The notes: a model not told the origin generated them from the sequence alone. A stretch of 6,959 nucleotides of DNA from Alphaproteobacteria bacterium (GCA_005882415.1 VBAE01000143.1:1-6959), one strand, 5' to 3'. Positions 1-6,486 are shown, counted from the stretch's first letter. Made by a program: numbers and translations.

Positions 1-23
1 CCCCTGATGATGATCCGGTCCAT
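1..23 (-). CDS. murA: Start of UDP-N-acetylglucosamine 1-carboxyvinyltransferase (MurA), cut by the left edge
   Basis: Only eight codons are visible, reading MDRIIIRG from an ATG at 23-21 on the minus strand. This matches the opening of alphaproteobacterial MurA, which normally begins MDRI.I.GG ahead of the .G.IPISGAKNA segment. MurA transfers enolpyruvate to UDP-GlcNAc in the first committed step of peptidoglycan synthesis in the cytosol. The bases just upstream carry TATAAGAG, which could act as a weak Shine-Dalgarno (AAGAG, six bases from the ATG) or as a -10 box. The gene follows clpS in the same direction, 157 bases away, with a palindromic repeat between them. The identification rests on eight residues plus remembered synteny, so it is moderate. 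Confidence 0.55.
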
Positions 24-62
24 GTTCGGCTCTTATAACTTTGGTTAGCGGGTGCAAGGGGA

Positions 63-80
63 GGGGGTGCCTGCACCCCC
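63..80. repeat. Short perfect hairpin between clpS and murA
   Basis: An eight-base arm GGGGGTGC (63-70) and its exact complement GCACCCCC (73-80) are separated by CT. The hairpin abuts the palindromic repeat at 79-164. Neither strand has a clear T-tract after it, so it is a poor intrinsic terminator. It could still stall transcription or protect the 3' end of the clpS message. Confidence 0.5.
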
Positions 81-164
81 GTCATTGCGAGGAGCGAAGC
101 GACGCGGCAATCCAGACTGGGTCCGAGGCCGCACTGGATTGCTTCGCTTCGCTCGCAATGACGG
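79..164. repeat. Palindromic intergenic repeat (REP-like), GTCATTGCGA...CAATCCAG family
   Basis: Two inverted arms lie at 79-115 and 134-164. Both outer ends match exactly (CCGTCATTGCGA and its complement) and both inner ends match (CAATCCAG and its complement). The left arm is six bases longer in the middle (37 against 31). The 18 bases between the arms form the loop. I remember this arm type as a widespread dispersed repeat in alphaproteobacteria and several other phyla; its spurious translation appears in databases as SLRAKRSNP. It sits 16 bases past the clpS stop, where such elements often lie. No transposase gene is nearby. Confidence 0.8.
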
Positions 165-180
165 GCTGCGGAGGACCAGC

Positions 181-537
181 CTAAGCCTTCTCAAGCGTGC
201 ACTGTAACGGGTGCTGGTTCTCGCGGGCGTAGTCGATGACCTGGGAAACCTTGGTCTCGGCGACCTCGTAGGTGAACACACCGCACACGCCCACCCCGCG
301 CTGGTGGACCTGGAGCATCACGCGGGTGGCGTCCTCGATCCCCATCTTGAAGAAGCGCTGGAGGACCAAAACGACGAACTCCATCGGCGTGTAGTCGTCG
401 TTCAGCATCAGCACCTTGTAGGGGGAAGGGCTCTTGGTGCGGGTGCGCGTCCGGGTGGCGACTCCGAGGCCGGTGCCGTCGTCCTCGTCCCGCCGCCGGT
501 CCCCCGCCGAATATATGGTTGAATCGCTCATCAGCAT
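181..537 (-). CDS. clpS: ATP-dependent Clp protease adaptor ClpS
   Basis: ClpS binds substrates with bulky hydrophobic N-terminal residues (the N-end rule) and delivers them to the ClpA unfoldase of ClpAP in the cytosol. The 118-residue product has a charged, flexible first 38 residues and then the ClpS fold. NDDYTPMEFV lies at 46-55, MLQVHQRG at 74-81, CGVFTYEVAETKV at 85-97, and the C-terminus is HPLQCTLEKA. Residues N46, D47 and H78 align with E. coli N34, D35 and H66, which hold the N-degron amino group, so the protein should be functional. The start may be ATG 537 or ATG 531 (M3); neither has a clear Shine-Dalgarno. clpA, which often follows clpS, is not here: the next gene looks like murA. 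A terminator-like hairpin separates clpS from the upstream phasin, so it probably has its own promoter. Confidence 0.95.
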   Translation of the reverse strand: MLMSDSTIYSAGDRRRDEDDGTGLGVATRTRTRTKSPSPYKVLMLNDDYTPMEFVVLVLQRFFKMGIEDATRVMLQVHQRGVGVCGVFTYEVAETKVSQVIDYARENQHPLQCTLEKA

Positions 538-546
538 TGCAGCACG

Positions 547-576
547 TAGATATGGTCACACTGGCTATGCGGGCAA
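547..576 (-). promoter_or_regulatory. Possible clpS promoter, very close to the start codon
   Basis: On the minus strand a -35-like TTGCCC (576-571) and a -10-like TATCTA (552-547) are 18 bases apart. Initiation six or seven bases past the -10 would fall almost on the ATG at 537, giving a leaderless or near-leaderless message. That would fit the missing Shine-Dalgarno. Both boxes are weak matches. Confidence 0.3.
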
Positions 577-637
577 GGGCCGCGCGCGCTTTGAAGCCTA
601 ATCAAAGCGACAGGGCCTGCGCGGGTTCCGGACGAAC

Positions 638-680
638 GAAGAAGGGCGGCGCCCCCGTACGGAGGCACCGCCCTTCTTCT
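638..680 (-). terminator. Strong intrinsic terminator-like hairpin after the phasin gene
   Basis: The arms GAAGAAGGGCGG (638-649) and CCGCCCTTCTTC (668-679) are perfect 12-base complements. More pairing continues inside (651-653 with 664-666). On the minus strand, after the phasin stop, the stem is followed by the T-containing stretch CTTCTTCGTTCGTC rather than a clean T-run. It lies 18 bases past the phasin stop codon and before clpS, so it most likely ends the phasin transcript. Confidence 0.75.
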
Positions 681-697
681 TTGGCAGTCGCCGCGCC

Positions 698-1531
698 TTA
701 GAGGGCGACGGCGGCCTTCACGCGCTCGGCGGCGACCGAGTAGCGGCTGGTCAGCGGCTCGGCGACTTCACCGGCGACCTTGACCATCGTCTCGGAGAAA
801 CGGCCGGACTCGGCGACGAAGGCGTCGAACTGGGCGCGGGCGAAATCGCCCTGGAGGCGGAAGAAGTCGGTCGGCGACTTCACTTCCGCGAAGCTCTTCA
901 GGGCCGCCGAGGCGTCCTCGAAGCTCTTGCGGCTGTACTCGGCGACTTCCTGGCCCAGGGTCTCGACGCCCTTGGCGGCGACCTTGGTGGAAGCGACGAG
1001 CGCCTCGACATTGCCCTTGCCGAGCTCGGTGAGCTCTTCGGCGAAGCGGGTGTTGCGCTCGATGGCGGTCTTGGCGCGCTCGTTGACGTCGCCGAAGACG
1101 GCCTGGAAGCGGTCGGCGACCGCATTGTTCTGCTTGTTCATGATGCGGGTTCCTTCGTTCACGGTTTCACGGATCTTCTGGGTCGAATTGCGGGCTGCGG
1201 CGGCGGCAACCGCCGGAGCGCGGCGGGCGGCCTTGGCGGCAGCCTTGACCGGCTTGGCAACCTTGGCCGGCTTCGCGGCACGGGCCGGAGCAGCCTTGGC
1301 GGCCTTGCGCGCCGGAGCGCGGCGGGCCTTGGCAGTGGTCGCCTTGGCGGGGGCGGCAGCCTTGGCCGGAGCCTTCGGAGCATCGGCCTTCGGCGCCGGA
1401 GCGGCAGCCTTGGGCGCCTCCGCCTTGGCAGCCGGAGCGGCATCCGCCTTGGGAGCGGCCGCAATCGCCGGCGCATCGGCCTTCTTCACCTCGGCCGGAG
1501 CGGAGGTGGTGTCGGTCTTGTGGTCGGCCAT
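698..1531 (-). CDS. Phasin family protein with an N-terminal Ala/Lys/Pro-rich tail
   Basis: Phasins coat polyhydroxyalkanoate storage granules and set their number and size. The 277-residue product has two parts. Residues 11-114 are almost only A, K, P and R, resembling the AAKP histone-H1-like segment of PhaF. Residues 115-277 form the helical phasin core, with NVEALVASTKVAAKG (174-188), EYSRKSFEDASAALKSFAEV (198-217) and KSPTDFFRLQ (218-227). I chose the ATG at 1531 because GAGGAAG (1546-1540) lies eight bases upstream. A longer TTG-initiated frame to 1591 would put its start inside the -35 box of the promoter. In Pseudomonas PhaF the basic tail is C-terminal and binds DNA to help granule segregation; here it is N-terminal, and DNA binding is inference. 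The gene appears to be a single-gene transcript with its own promoter and terminator. Confidence 0.9.
   Translation of the reverse strand: MADHKTDTTSAPAEVKKADAPAIAAAPKADAAPAAKAEAPKAAAPAPKADAPKAPAKAAAPAKATTAKARRAPARKAAKAAPARAAKPAKVAKPVKAAAKAARRAPAVAAAAARNSTQKIRETVNEGTRIMNKQNNAVADRFQAVFGDVNERAKTAIERNTRFAEELTELGKGNVEALVASTKVAAKGVETLGQEVAEYSRKSFEDASAALKSFAEVKSPTDFFRLQGDFARAQFDAFVAESGRFSETMVKVAGEVAEPLTSRYSVAAERVKAAVAL
1189..1501 (-). repeat. Low-complexity coding repeat for the phasin Ala/Lys/Pro tail
   Basis: The stretch encodes phasin residues 11-114 as irregular repeats of units such as APKADA, AAPAPKAD and KAAAP, built at DNA level from recurring GCCTTGGC, GCCGGAGC and GCCTTCGG blocks. The part nearest the core (residues about 66-103) is the most basic, with many Arg and Lys. 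Tracts like this vary in length between relatives by slippage. They also create long open frames on the other strand that should not be called as genes. Confidence 0.7.
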
Positions 1532-1550
1532 ATGCGGTACTTCCTCTATC

Positions 1551-1614
1551 TTGCTGCAGTGCAACATAGTCGAGTCGCGCGCCCGTTTCAAGGATAAATG
1601 TTGCGGTGCAGCAT
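1551..1614. promoter_or_regulatory. Pair of inverted TGC-rich sites flanking the phasin promoter, candidate PhaR operators
   Basis: Site 1 (1551-1567), read on the minus strand, is ATGTTGCACTGCAGCAA. Site 2 (1598-1614), read on the plus strand, is ATGTTGCGGTGCAGCAT. They agree at 14 of 17 positions, face each other, and have centres 47 bases apart. Site 1 overlaps the -10 box and site 2 lies just upstream of the -35 box, so a bound repressor would enclose the promoter. PhaR repressors of Paracoccus and Rhodobacter bind TGC-rich sites of the type CTGC-N-GCAG at phasin promoters. The assignment to PhaR is inference from position and base content. Confidence 0.5.
1563..1591 (-). promoter_or_regulatory. 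Sigma70-type promoter of the phasin gene
   Basis: On the minus strand TTGAAA (1591-1586) and TATGTT (1568-1563) are separated by exactly 17 bases. Initiation near 1556 would give a leader of about 25 bases containing the GAGGAAG Shine-Dalgarno (1546-1540). This is the best-formed promoter in the window. It lies between the end of the groESL operon and the phasin. Confidence 0.7.
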
Positions 1615-1631
1615 GAGGGTCGGAGCCCTCA
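1614..1631 (-). terminator. Small stem-loop over the last codon of the groEL-linked gene
   Basis: TGAGGG (1614-1619) pairs with CCCTCA (1626-1631) around a six-base loop. On the minus strand it starts with the stop codon of the 97-residue gene. No T-run follows, so termination would be inefficient and some groESL transcripts may read into the phasin region. This is a weak call. Confidence 0.25.
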
Positions 1632-1922
1632 GGCGTCGTCGCTGATCGGGAAGAGGAAATAGCCGCGCTCCGACACGCCTGCGGCGATCTGGATCGAGGT
1701 CGCCCCGACCCGGCGATCGCTGGGCGAGACGAGCACCGGATTCGCGTAGATCCAGGCCGAGCCCGCGCGCGGCAGGTTCTCGCCCGTCGCGTCCGGGGTC
1801 AGGGCTCCCCTCCAGCTGTCGTTCTTGACGAACTTGTGGAGGAGCAGGCCGGCCGGCTCGGCGGGCGCCGCGGCGCCCGCCTCCGCGTCGGCCGGGGCGA
1901 CGATGGTCATCAGCTCGCTCAT
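1629..1922 (-). CDS. Small unrecognised protein, third gene of the groESL operon
   Basis: I do not recognise this 97-residue protein. The first 22 residues are Ala/Glu/Pro-rich and look disordered. The rest looks like a compact, mostly beta domain: GLLLHKFVKNDSWRGAL (25-41), then SAWIYANPVLVSPSDRRVG (55-73), then a C-terminus ending GYFLFPISDDA. It has no cysteine, signal peptide or membrane segment, so it is probably cytosolic. It starts 10 bases after the groEL stop, in the same direction, with no promoter between, so it is probably co-transcribed and heat-induced. GGGAAGGA lies only one base before the chosen ATG, so M5 (ATG at 1910) is a real alternative start. A role linked to the chaperonin is a guess from position alone. 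Confidence 0.75.
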   Translation of the reverse strand: MSELMTIVAPADAEAGAAAPAEPAGLLLHKFVKNDSWRGALTPDATGENLPRAGSAWIYANPVLVSPSDRRVGATSIQIAAGVSERGYFLFPISDDA

Positions 1923-1932
1923 GTCCTTCCCA

Positions 1933-3570
<1,638 letters not shown>

Positions 3571-3633
3571 ATCTTGAATCCTTGATCTAAAAGTCCGCGA
3601 TCTGCCGCGGGAGAAGAGGCGTCGTAGAGCGCC

Positions 3634-3921
3634 TCAGCCGAGGATGCCGAGAATGTCGGCTTCCTTCATGATGAGCAGGTCCTCGCCGTCGAGCTTGACC
3701 TCGCTTCCGGACCATTTGCCGAACAGGATCTTGTCGCCGGCCTTGACGTCGAGCGGCACGACCTTGCCGTCCTCGGAACGGGTGCCCGAGCCGACGGAGA
3801 CGACCTCACCTTCCTGAGGCTTTTCCTGGGCGGTGTCCGGGATGATGATCCCGCCGGCGCTCTTCGCGGCGGCTTCGATCCGGCGCACGAGCACGCGGTC
3901 GTGTAAGGGGCGGAATGTCAT
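3634..3921 (-). CDS. groES: 10 kDa co-chaperonin GroES
   Basis: GroES is the heptameric lid that caps GroEL and closes the folding chamber. The 95-residue product matches the family length. It opens FRPLHDRVLVRR (3-14). The mobile loop follows with KSAGGIIIPDTAQEKPQ (20-36), whose I25-I26-I27 corresponds to the E. coli Ile-Val-Leu that docks on GroEL. EGEVVSVGSG, KAGDKILFGKWSGSEV and the ending MKEADILGIL are all typical. GAGAGGA (3938-3932) lies ten bases before the ATG. It is the first gene of the groES-groEL operon, with a CIRCE element 75 bases upstream of the start codon. The upstream neighbour is divergent. Confidence 0.98.
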   Translation of the reverse strand: MTFRPLHDRVLVRRIEAAAKSAGGIIIPDTAQEKPQEGEVVSVGSGTRSEDGKVVPLDVKAGDKILFGKWSGSEVKLDGEDLLIMKEADILGILG

Positions 3922-3996
3922 GGGGTGCGGATCCTCTCGCTGGATCGCGACGAGATCGTCGCTTCACAAGCGGGAGCCAGCGCTGCCAATTTGCGA

Positions 3997-4023
3997 TTGG
4001 CACTCTCGCATCGAGAATGCCAA
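3997..4023 (-). promoter_or_regulatory. CIRCE element, HrcA repressor operator of groESL
   Basis: The arms TTGGCACTC (3997-4005) and GAATGCCAA (4015-4023) are separated by exactly nine bases, the CIRCE geometry (consensus TTAGCACTC-N9-GAGTGCTAA). The arms complement each other at eight of nine positions. HrcA, itself helped to fold by GroESL, represses from CIRCE until heat stress titrates GroESL away. A clear -10 box is not obvious beside it; TTGGCA within the element could be a -35. The element lies in the 198-base gap between the divergent groES and the SNase-like gene. Confidence 0.88.
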
Positions 4024-4119
4024 CTCAACCCATGTGGGCGTTGGACAGCCGCGGATCAAGGCATTGAGCCCGTCGCCGTTCATGCTAACGATGGGCCTTC
4101 GGCTCGGCACCGCACAGGA

Positions 4120-4659
4120 ATGGGGGCAGGCGTGGCTCAGACAAGTGCCGGGGCGTGGCTGCGCCGGCTGGACAGGCACCTGCTGGTGATCGGGGCGGTG
4201 ATCCTGATGGCGGTGGCGTTCATCGCGGTCAGCATGCTGGGCCGGCTCGGGATCCAGACCGTGGACACGTCCGCCGGCCGCTCCTTTCCCTGCACCGTCG
4301 TCAAGGTGATGGACGGCGACGGGCCGGTGATCTGCGACGAGGAGGACCAGGAGGGGCGGCAGGTCCAGGTGCGGCTGCGCGGGATCGAGGCTCGGGACGG
4401 GGACGGCAATTGCCGGATCGCGGAAGGCTGCCCGGACATGAGCTGGACGGAAGCGCGGGAGGTTCTGATCCGGATCGCGGGCGCGCGGATGAACTGCGTC
4501 TCCCGCGATTCCTACCGCGGCCGGGTCGACTCCTTCTGCTCCACGCTTTCGGGAGTGGACGTGAACTGCGAGATGGTGCGGATGGGCGCGGCGGTGCGCT
4601 GGCCGGAGTTCGACCCCGAAGGGCGGCTTCGCAACTGCATCCCCGGCCAGCGAAGTTGA
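4120..4659 (+). CDS. Membrane-anchored, cysteine-rich SNase-like (thermonuclease-fold) protein
   Basis: The chosen 179-residue product has a short basic N-terminus, one membrane helix at about 20-41, and a staphylococcal-nuclease-like domain at about 56-165. The recognisable pieces are CTVVKVMDGDG (58-68), VQVRLRGIEARD (82-93), SYRGRVDSF (131-139) and VNCEMVRMGAAVRW (148-161). The domain is probably periplasmic. Catalytic positions are partly altered: D67 and R85 match SNase D21 and R35, but the VDTPE motif is IEARD, changing D40 to E, T41 to A and E43 to D. Eight cysteines (58, 72, 98, 104, 126, 140, 150, 173) all lie outside the membrane. The ATG at 4120 was chosen because the open frame back to 3925 runs through the groES control region; GTG 4132 is another option. 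It is followed eight bases later by a histidine kinase. Nuclease activity is doubtful; a binding role is possible. Confidence 0.75.
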   Translation: MGAGVAQTSAGAWLRRLDRHLLVIGAVILMAVAFIAVSMLGRLGIQTVDTSAGRSFPCTVVKVMDGDGPVICDEEDQEGRQVQVRLRGIEARDGDGNCRIAEGCPDMSWTEAREVLIRIAGARMNCVSRDSYRGRVDSFCSTLSGVDVNCEMVRMGAAVRWPEFDPEGRLRNCIPGQRS

Positions 4660-4667
4660 AGGGCGCG

Positions 4668-5747
4668 ATGGGCATCGAGCGCGTTCGGGCGAAGCTGTGG
4701 AGCACCGCTCTCGGCCCGGCCATCGTCATCTGGTTCTTCGGCTATGTGCTGGTCGATATCGTCGGCTTCCTGATGAACCGCTCGGCGCCGGGGATGAGCC
4801 TGCTGGCGGCGATACCGATGCTGGTGCTGGGCGTCTGCCAGACCGAGGCGATCGACATGCTTCGGGCGCGGCTGGAGCGGCTTCACTGGACGGTCAGCGC
4901 ATCGCTGCTGCTCGTCGCCACGCTGGCCGCGACGATGATCCAGGCGCTCTTCGACATCAACTGGACGCGCTACATGGCGCTCACCTTCTTCCCGACCTGG
5001 CAGACGTGGGCGCTCCAGATCACCGCGGAGCGCGTGCTGACCAACGGCGTGCTCTATCTCTGGACCTTCTGCCTGGCGCTGACCCTGCTCTGGGCGGCGC
5101 GGGCCAGCCGCTCGTCCGAAGCCAATGCGGCCCGCGCCGCCCGGGCCCAGTCGGCGGCGCTCCGGCTCCAGCTCAACCCGCATTTCCTGTTCAACACGAT
5201 GAACTCGATCTCCAGCCTGATCGCGGTCGACCGCAGCGCGGAAGCCGAGGAGATGATCGCCAGCCTGTGCGATTTCCTCCGCGGCTCGCTCAACTCGGAC
5301 CCGATGGAGGACGTGCCGCTCAGCCAGGAGATCGACGCGGTCGACGCCTATCTCAGCATCGAGGCGACGCGGTTCGGCGAGCGGCTCGAGATCGAGATCG
5401 ACGTCGCCCCCGACATGGTGGGCGCCGCCGTCCCCAACTTCATCCTCCAGCCCTTCGTCGAGAACGCCATCAAGCACGGCGTCTCCCTCGTGAAGGGCCC
5501 CGCCCACGTCGAGGTGACCGCCGCGCGGGAAGACAAGGAACTGGTCCTCACCGTAACCAACAACGCGGACCCCGAAGCCCAGAAAGCCGCCGACCGCCTC
5601 CCACCCCGCAACCGCACCAGCATCGGCATCAGCAACACCCGGGAGCGGTTGCGGAACCGCTATGGGGATCGGGCGAAGCTGGTGACGGGGCCGGTGGACG
5701 GGGCGTACCGGGCGGTGATCCGGTTGCCATTCACGGCGTTTCGGTAG
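4668..5747 (+). CDS. LytS/YehU-type membrane sensor histidine kinase
   Basis: The 359-residue product has about four membrane helices (roughly 16-36, 44-58, 78-95 and 123-143) and no large extracellular domain. A short helical linker (145-165) leads to the His_kinase domain, with the phospho-acceptor H172 in QLNPHFLFNTMNSI (168-181). A HATPase domain follows, with N box QPFVENAIKHG (261-271) and a G-box-like GISNTRERLRNRYG (320-333). Such kinases usually phosphorylate a LytTR-type response regulator. None is adjacent, since the next gene lies on the other strand. GAAGGG (4658-4663), overlapping the stop of the SNase-like gene, lies four bases before the ATG, so the two genes are probably co-transcribed. 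The ligand is unknown. Longer frames extending back to 4155 are shadows of the upstream gene. Confidence 0.92.
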   Translation: MGIERVRAKLWSTALGPAIVIWFFGYVLVDIVGFLMNRSAPGMSLLAAIPMLVLGVCQTEAIDMLRARLERLHWTVSASLLLVATLAATMIQALFDINWTRYMALTFFPTWQTWALQITAERVLTNGVLYLWTFCLALTLLWAARASRSSEANAARAARAQSAALRLQLNPHFLFNTMNSISSLIAVDRSAEAEEMIASLCDFLRGSLNSDPMEDVPLSQEIDAVDAYLSIEATRFGERLEIEIDVAPDMVGAAVPNFILQPFVENAIKHGVSLVKGPAHVEVTAAREDKELVLTVTNNADPEAQKAADRLPPRNRTSIGISNTRERLRNRYGDRAKLVTGPVDGAYRAVIRLPFTAFR

Positions 5748-5797
5748 GGCGGGGCGCTGCCGCCAGCGACCACACGCTGACGTCCTCACCCCACAGA

Positions 5798-5825
5798 CCG
5801 TCACCCTGAACTCGTTTCAGGGTCC
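5798..5825. repeat. Short palindromic repeat, TCACCCTGAAC..GTTTCAGGGTCC family
   Basis: ACCCTGAA (5803-5810) and TTCAGGGT (5816-5823) are perfect eight-base complements around a five-base loop. The flanks GTC and CCA fit a dispersed repeat type I remember as common in sphingomonads (GTCA-CCTGAA-...-TTCAGG-TCC). Only one arm unit is present, so it looks like a solo half of a longer element. It lies 50 bases after the kinase stop and may also act as a 3'-end hairpin, though no T-run follows. Confidence 0.6.
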
Positions 5826-5865
5826 AGGGCAGAGCCGCACCGGCGCCGGAGGACACGCGCGGACG

Positions 5866-5877
5866 GGGAGCGCTCCC
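5866..5877. repeat. Perfect 12-base palindrome between convergent genes
   Basis: GGGAGCGCTCCC is a perfect palindrome lying 14 bases past the stop of the minus-strand gene at 5892. The kinase gene converges on it from the other side. It has no T-run, so any terminator role is weak. The rest of 5748-5891 shows only the repeat at 5798-5825. Confidence 0.35.
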
Positions 5878-5891
5878 GGTTCGAATACTAG

Positions 5892-6398
5892 TCAGACGGC
5901 ATCAGGTGCTCCGGCCGTGGAAGCCGCAAGCCTTCGCGCGTCCCGCCTCAACGCAGCCAGGCACGCCTCGCCGCCGTCGAGAGTCGCCACCTCATGCTCC
6001 ACGACGAGGTCAAGCTTGAGCGCGAGCGCCCGCACGTCCGGGGCGGGCGCCTTCAGCAGCCGGCGAAGCGCAGCGTAAGCCACGTCGGACAGCGCCCCAT
6101 GCGCCTCCTCGATCGCCTCCTGCTCCTCCCACGGCGCCCCCGACGTCTGCCGCTCATAGGCGCGAAGGCGGGCTGCGGCCGATCGATAGGAGGCGAGGGC
6201 GCGGGACCAGCGGGCCCGCCTTGCTTCGTCATGCCGGACTTGATCCGGCATCCACCTTACTTGTGGGGAATGGGGGGAGGTCGGAAAGGGAAGGAAGGTG
6301 GACCCCGGATCAAGTCCGGGGTGACAGGGAAGGACAAGCGGCGCGAACGCAACGCCTAGCAGCGTCCGGCGCGACAGATTAAGGTCGGCGTCAGCCAT
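5892..6398 (-). CDS. Tat-signal protein of unknown function, with an in-frame palindromic repeat
   Basis: The 168-residue product begins with a twin-arginine-type signal, NLSRRTLLGVAFAPLVLP (7-24), so the mature part is probably exported by Tat. Residues 25-57 (CHPGLDPGST through MPDQVRHD) are the translation of a dispersed palindromic repeat, not native protein. The remainder is a charged helical domain: ARWSRALASYRSAAARLRAYE (62-82), PWEEQEAIEEAHGALSDVAYAALRRLL (89-115), then KLDLVVEHEVATLDGGEACLAALRRDARRLA (128-158). I recall similar helical domains as hypothetical proteins in sphingomonads but know no function. ATG 6398 has GAGGAGG (6411-6405) six bases upstream; the frame extends six more codons without support. 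The frame stays open across the repeat, so the gene may still be made, although the repeat sits where the signal cleavage site should be. Confidence 0.7.
   Translation of the reverse strand: MADADLNLSRRTLLGVAFAPLVLPCHPGLDPGSTFLPFPTSPHSPQVRWMPDQVRHDEARRARWSRALASYRSAAARLRAYERQTSGAPWEEQEAIEEAHGALSDVAYAALRRLLKAPAPDVRALALKLDLVVEHEVATLDGGEACLAALRRDARRLAASTAGAPDAV
6228..6324. repeat. Palindromic repeat inserted inside a coding frame (GGACTTGATCC family)
   Basis: Two 31-base inverted arms lie at 6228-6258 and 6294-6324 around a 35-base purine-rich centre. They agree at 27 of 31 positions. Each arm is itself a small hairpin: TGCCGGA/TCCGGCA in the left arm and CCCCGGA/TCCGGGG in the right, both around CTTGA (or its complement). 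All four differences between the arms are paired changes that keep each small hairpin intact. The element lies wholly inside the 5892-6398 gene, just after its Tat signal. I recall this repeat type as abundant in sphingomonads and other alphaproteobacteria. Confidence 0.85.
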
Positions 6399-6468
6399 CC
6401 CTCGCCTCCTCGACAAAGGCGTTTGCTGGTCGGAGCCGCGCGCAAGGTGCCAGCCTTGCCTCGGCTAG

Positions 6469-6486
6469 GTTGATGTATACAACAAC
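6469..6486. promoter_or_regulatory. Palindrome over the start codon of the RHH gene, candidate operator
   Basis: GTTGATGTATACAACAAC is an 18-base palindrome with one mismatched pair, centred on GTATAC, and it includes the proposed ATG (6473-6475). It lies in the gap between two divergent genes. Ribbon-helix-helix regulators commonly repress their own genes from short palindromes at the promoter or start, so self-control is a reasonable guess. The embedded TATACA also resembles a -10 box, but I see no properly spaced -35. Confidence 0.4.

Noticed and set aside
45..281. A 78-residue minus-strand frame across the clpS end and the first repeat
   Set aside because: Its sequence contains SLRAKRSNP and GLPRRFAPRND, the spurious translation of the palindromic repeat, and it overlaps clpS in another frame.
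780..1616. A 278-residue plus-strand frame opposite the phasin
   Set aside because: It mirrors the Ala/Lys/Pro repeat as an Ala/Gly/Leu-rich translation and has no ribosome-binding site or domain.
3925..4119. N-terminal extension of the SNase-like gene back to 3925
   Set aside because: It would translate through the CIRCE element and groES leader. The extension shows no domain, and the membrane anchor begins just after the ATG at 4120.
4512..5804. A 430-residue minus-strand frame opposite the histidine kinase
   Set aside because: The plus strand holds clear kinase motifs (PHFLFN, N box, G box). The reverse translation is Arg/Pro/Gly-rich and unfamiliar.
5877..5893. A GGTTCGAAT stretch resembling a tRNA T-arm, possible att-site remnant
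   Set aside because: The bases on either side cannot form the five-base T-stem, and no acceptor or anticodon arm is present nearby.
6321..6335. A lipobox-like VLPC at residues 22-25 of the Tat-signal protein
   Set aside because: Proline precedes the cysteine where Gly, Ala or Ser is needed, and the cysteine is contributed by the inserted repeat.
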